From positions 1 to 33,987 of the forward strand of contig DIWP01000031.1 of assembly GCA_002423545.1 (NCBI GenBank): a stretch of DNA of 33,987 nucleotides, in the 5' to 3' direction. The DNA comes from Thermoleophilia bacterium UBA6103 (GTDB lineage Bacteria > Actinomycetota > Thermoleophilia > UBA2241). Below, piece after piece: positions 33,196-33,987 of the stretch. The notes under the pieces were generated by a model, which saw nothing but the letters and a program-made list of their open reading frames with translations, was not told where the DNA came from and did not search any database. How positions within the stretch are numbered: the stretch's first letter is position 1; each line of letters starts with the position of its first letter. Made by a program: the position numbers and the translations under genes.

Positions 33196-33451
33196 ACCGC
33201 GTACCCCGCTGGGGGGAGGGCCGGCGGGCGGGCGGTGAGCCTGCGCGCTGCGGTCCGGGCGGGCCCCGCGTACCCCCGGCCATGCACCGCTGACCCGCCC
33301 GGGGTAGACCAGGGCGGGGGAGCGGCTCGAACGGGGTAGCCGCCCGCCCGCGCAAATCCCTCTGCCGATGCGTCCGGTGACCCCGCCGGGGCGATTCGCC
33401 GCCGGCCGCCGCCACGTAGCGTTCCTCTTGGTCATCACGAGAGGAGCCATC
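33196..33451. other. Intergenic region before ABC transporter
   Basis: Very GC-rich, no supported gene. The stretch just before the ABC gene (GAGAGGAG) is its ribosome site. No convincing terminator or promoter boxes can be named. Confidence 0.4.
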
Positions 33452-33987
33452 ATGCAGGCAGCCACCGTCACAGAGCCGGTCCGGACGACCCAGTCGCAGT
33501 TCGCCGAGGTCGTCAAAGCCTTCACGGAGCCGTCGCGGCCGGTGGTCTCGGCCCGCGGCCTGACGCGCACGTACGGCAGCAAAGATGCGACCGTACACGC
33601 CCTGCGCGACGTCGACATCGACATCCCCCAGGGCGAGCTCACCGCCATCATGGGGCCGTCGGGCTCCGGCAAGAGCACGCTGATGCACCTGCTGGCGGGT
33701 CTCGACCGGCCCACGGCCGGTCGCATCCAGATCGACGGTGTGGAGACCACCCGCCTCAAGGAGAAGCGGCTCACGCGGCTGCGCCGCGACAAGATCGGCT
33801 TCATCTTCCAGAGCTTCAACCTGCTCTCGATGCTCACCGCCGACGAGAACATCGTGCTGCCGGTCTCGCTGGCGCGGCGGCGCGCCGACGAGGTCTGGCG
33901 GCGGACGGTGATCGACGCGGTGGGCCTCAACGATCGCCTGACACACCGTCCGGCCGAGCTGAGCGGCGGCCAGCAGCAGCGGGTCGC
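33452..33987 (+). CDS. ABC transporter ATP-binding protein (MacB/LolD type), partial at right edge
   Basis: The first 178 residues of an ABC ATPase. Walker A is GPSGSGKST, the Q-loop is FIFQSFNLLSMLT and the signature is ELSGGQQQRV, where the window ends before Walker B. The lead-in VVSARGLTRTYGS and VHALRDVDIDIPQGELTAIM are typical of MacB/LolD-like export systems, which pair with an FtsX-like membrane protein that should follow to the right. An extra 30-residue N-terminal leader precedes the domain. ATG 33452 has AGGAG at good spacing. Confidence 0.92.
   Translation, partial: MQAATVTEPVRTTQSQFAEVVKAFTEPSRPVVSARGLTRTYGSKDATVHALRDVDIDIPQGELTAIMGPSGSGKSTLMHLLAGLDRPTAGRIQIDGVETTRLKEKRLTRLRRDKIGFIFQSFNLLSMLTADENIVLPVSLARRRADEVWRRTVIDAVGLNDRLTHRPAELSGGQQQRV

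Overview
The window is GC-rich and gene-dense. It reads as Actinomycetota: strong GGAGG ribosome sites, frequent GTG/TTG starts, a coiled-coil lysozyme-like cell-wall hydrolase, and proteins rich in Ala, Arg and Gly. The exact lineage cannot be read from it; Thermoleophilia or Coriobacteriia-like is only a guess. I see no rRNA, tRNA, CRISPR array or complete insertion sequence.

The left two thirds (about 1-22,900) is a defence and toxin-antitoxin island. It begins on the minus strand with an McrBC-type restriction module: a truncated mcrC at the edge and a giant EVE-McrB gene split by one in-frame TAG. Divergent from it is an intact 1412-residue protein with a GHKL (Hsp90/sacsin/MORC-type) ATPase at the N terminus and an HNH nuclease at the C terminus. 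Next come an intact DarT-DarG pair, two head-to-head PD-(D/E)XK nuclease genes with a conserved-looking follower, a PIN-GNAT-PUA gene broken by a frameshifting deletion with its ASCH partner, a Fic AMPylase, PIN scraps, an AAA_14/DUF4143 ATPase, an abiE operon whose toxin gene has an in-frame TAG, an apparent N-terminal scrap of a TOTE conflict-system gene, an XRE regulator, a decayed second copy of the ATPase, and small overlapping toxin-antitoxin-like genes.

Many large effector genes here are broken while small regulators and antitoxin-like partners are intact, so the island looks like it is eroding. TAG also ends many intact genes (ATPase, ASCH protein, ComB, methyltransferase, secreted protein), so genome-wide recoding of TAG is unlikely.

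The right third (about 22,900-33,987) is mostly ordinary chromosome: a ComB-like phosphatase and an EamA transporter, a BrnT-like/ribbon-helix-helix toxin-antitoxin pair, an amidase, a methyltransferase preceded by a coupled leader ORF, a cell-wall hydrolase divergent from a secreted protein, an orphan Cas4-like Fe-S nuclease, a putative regulator ending in a 25-bp tandem repeat, and the start of a MacB/LolD-type ABC ATPase that runs off the right edge.

The best candidates for something undescribed are the GHKL-HNH protein divergent from EVE-McrB, and the head-to-head PD-(D/E)XK module at 10,838-13,582. Several palindromes sit on likely promoters (15,590; 17,272; 18,763; 21,803; 32,626), which suggests autoregulation of individual modules.
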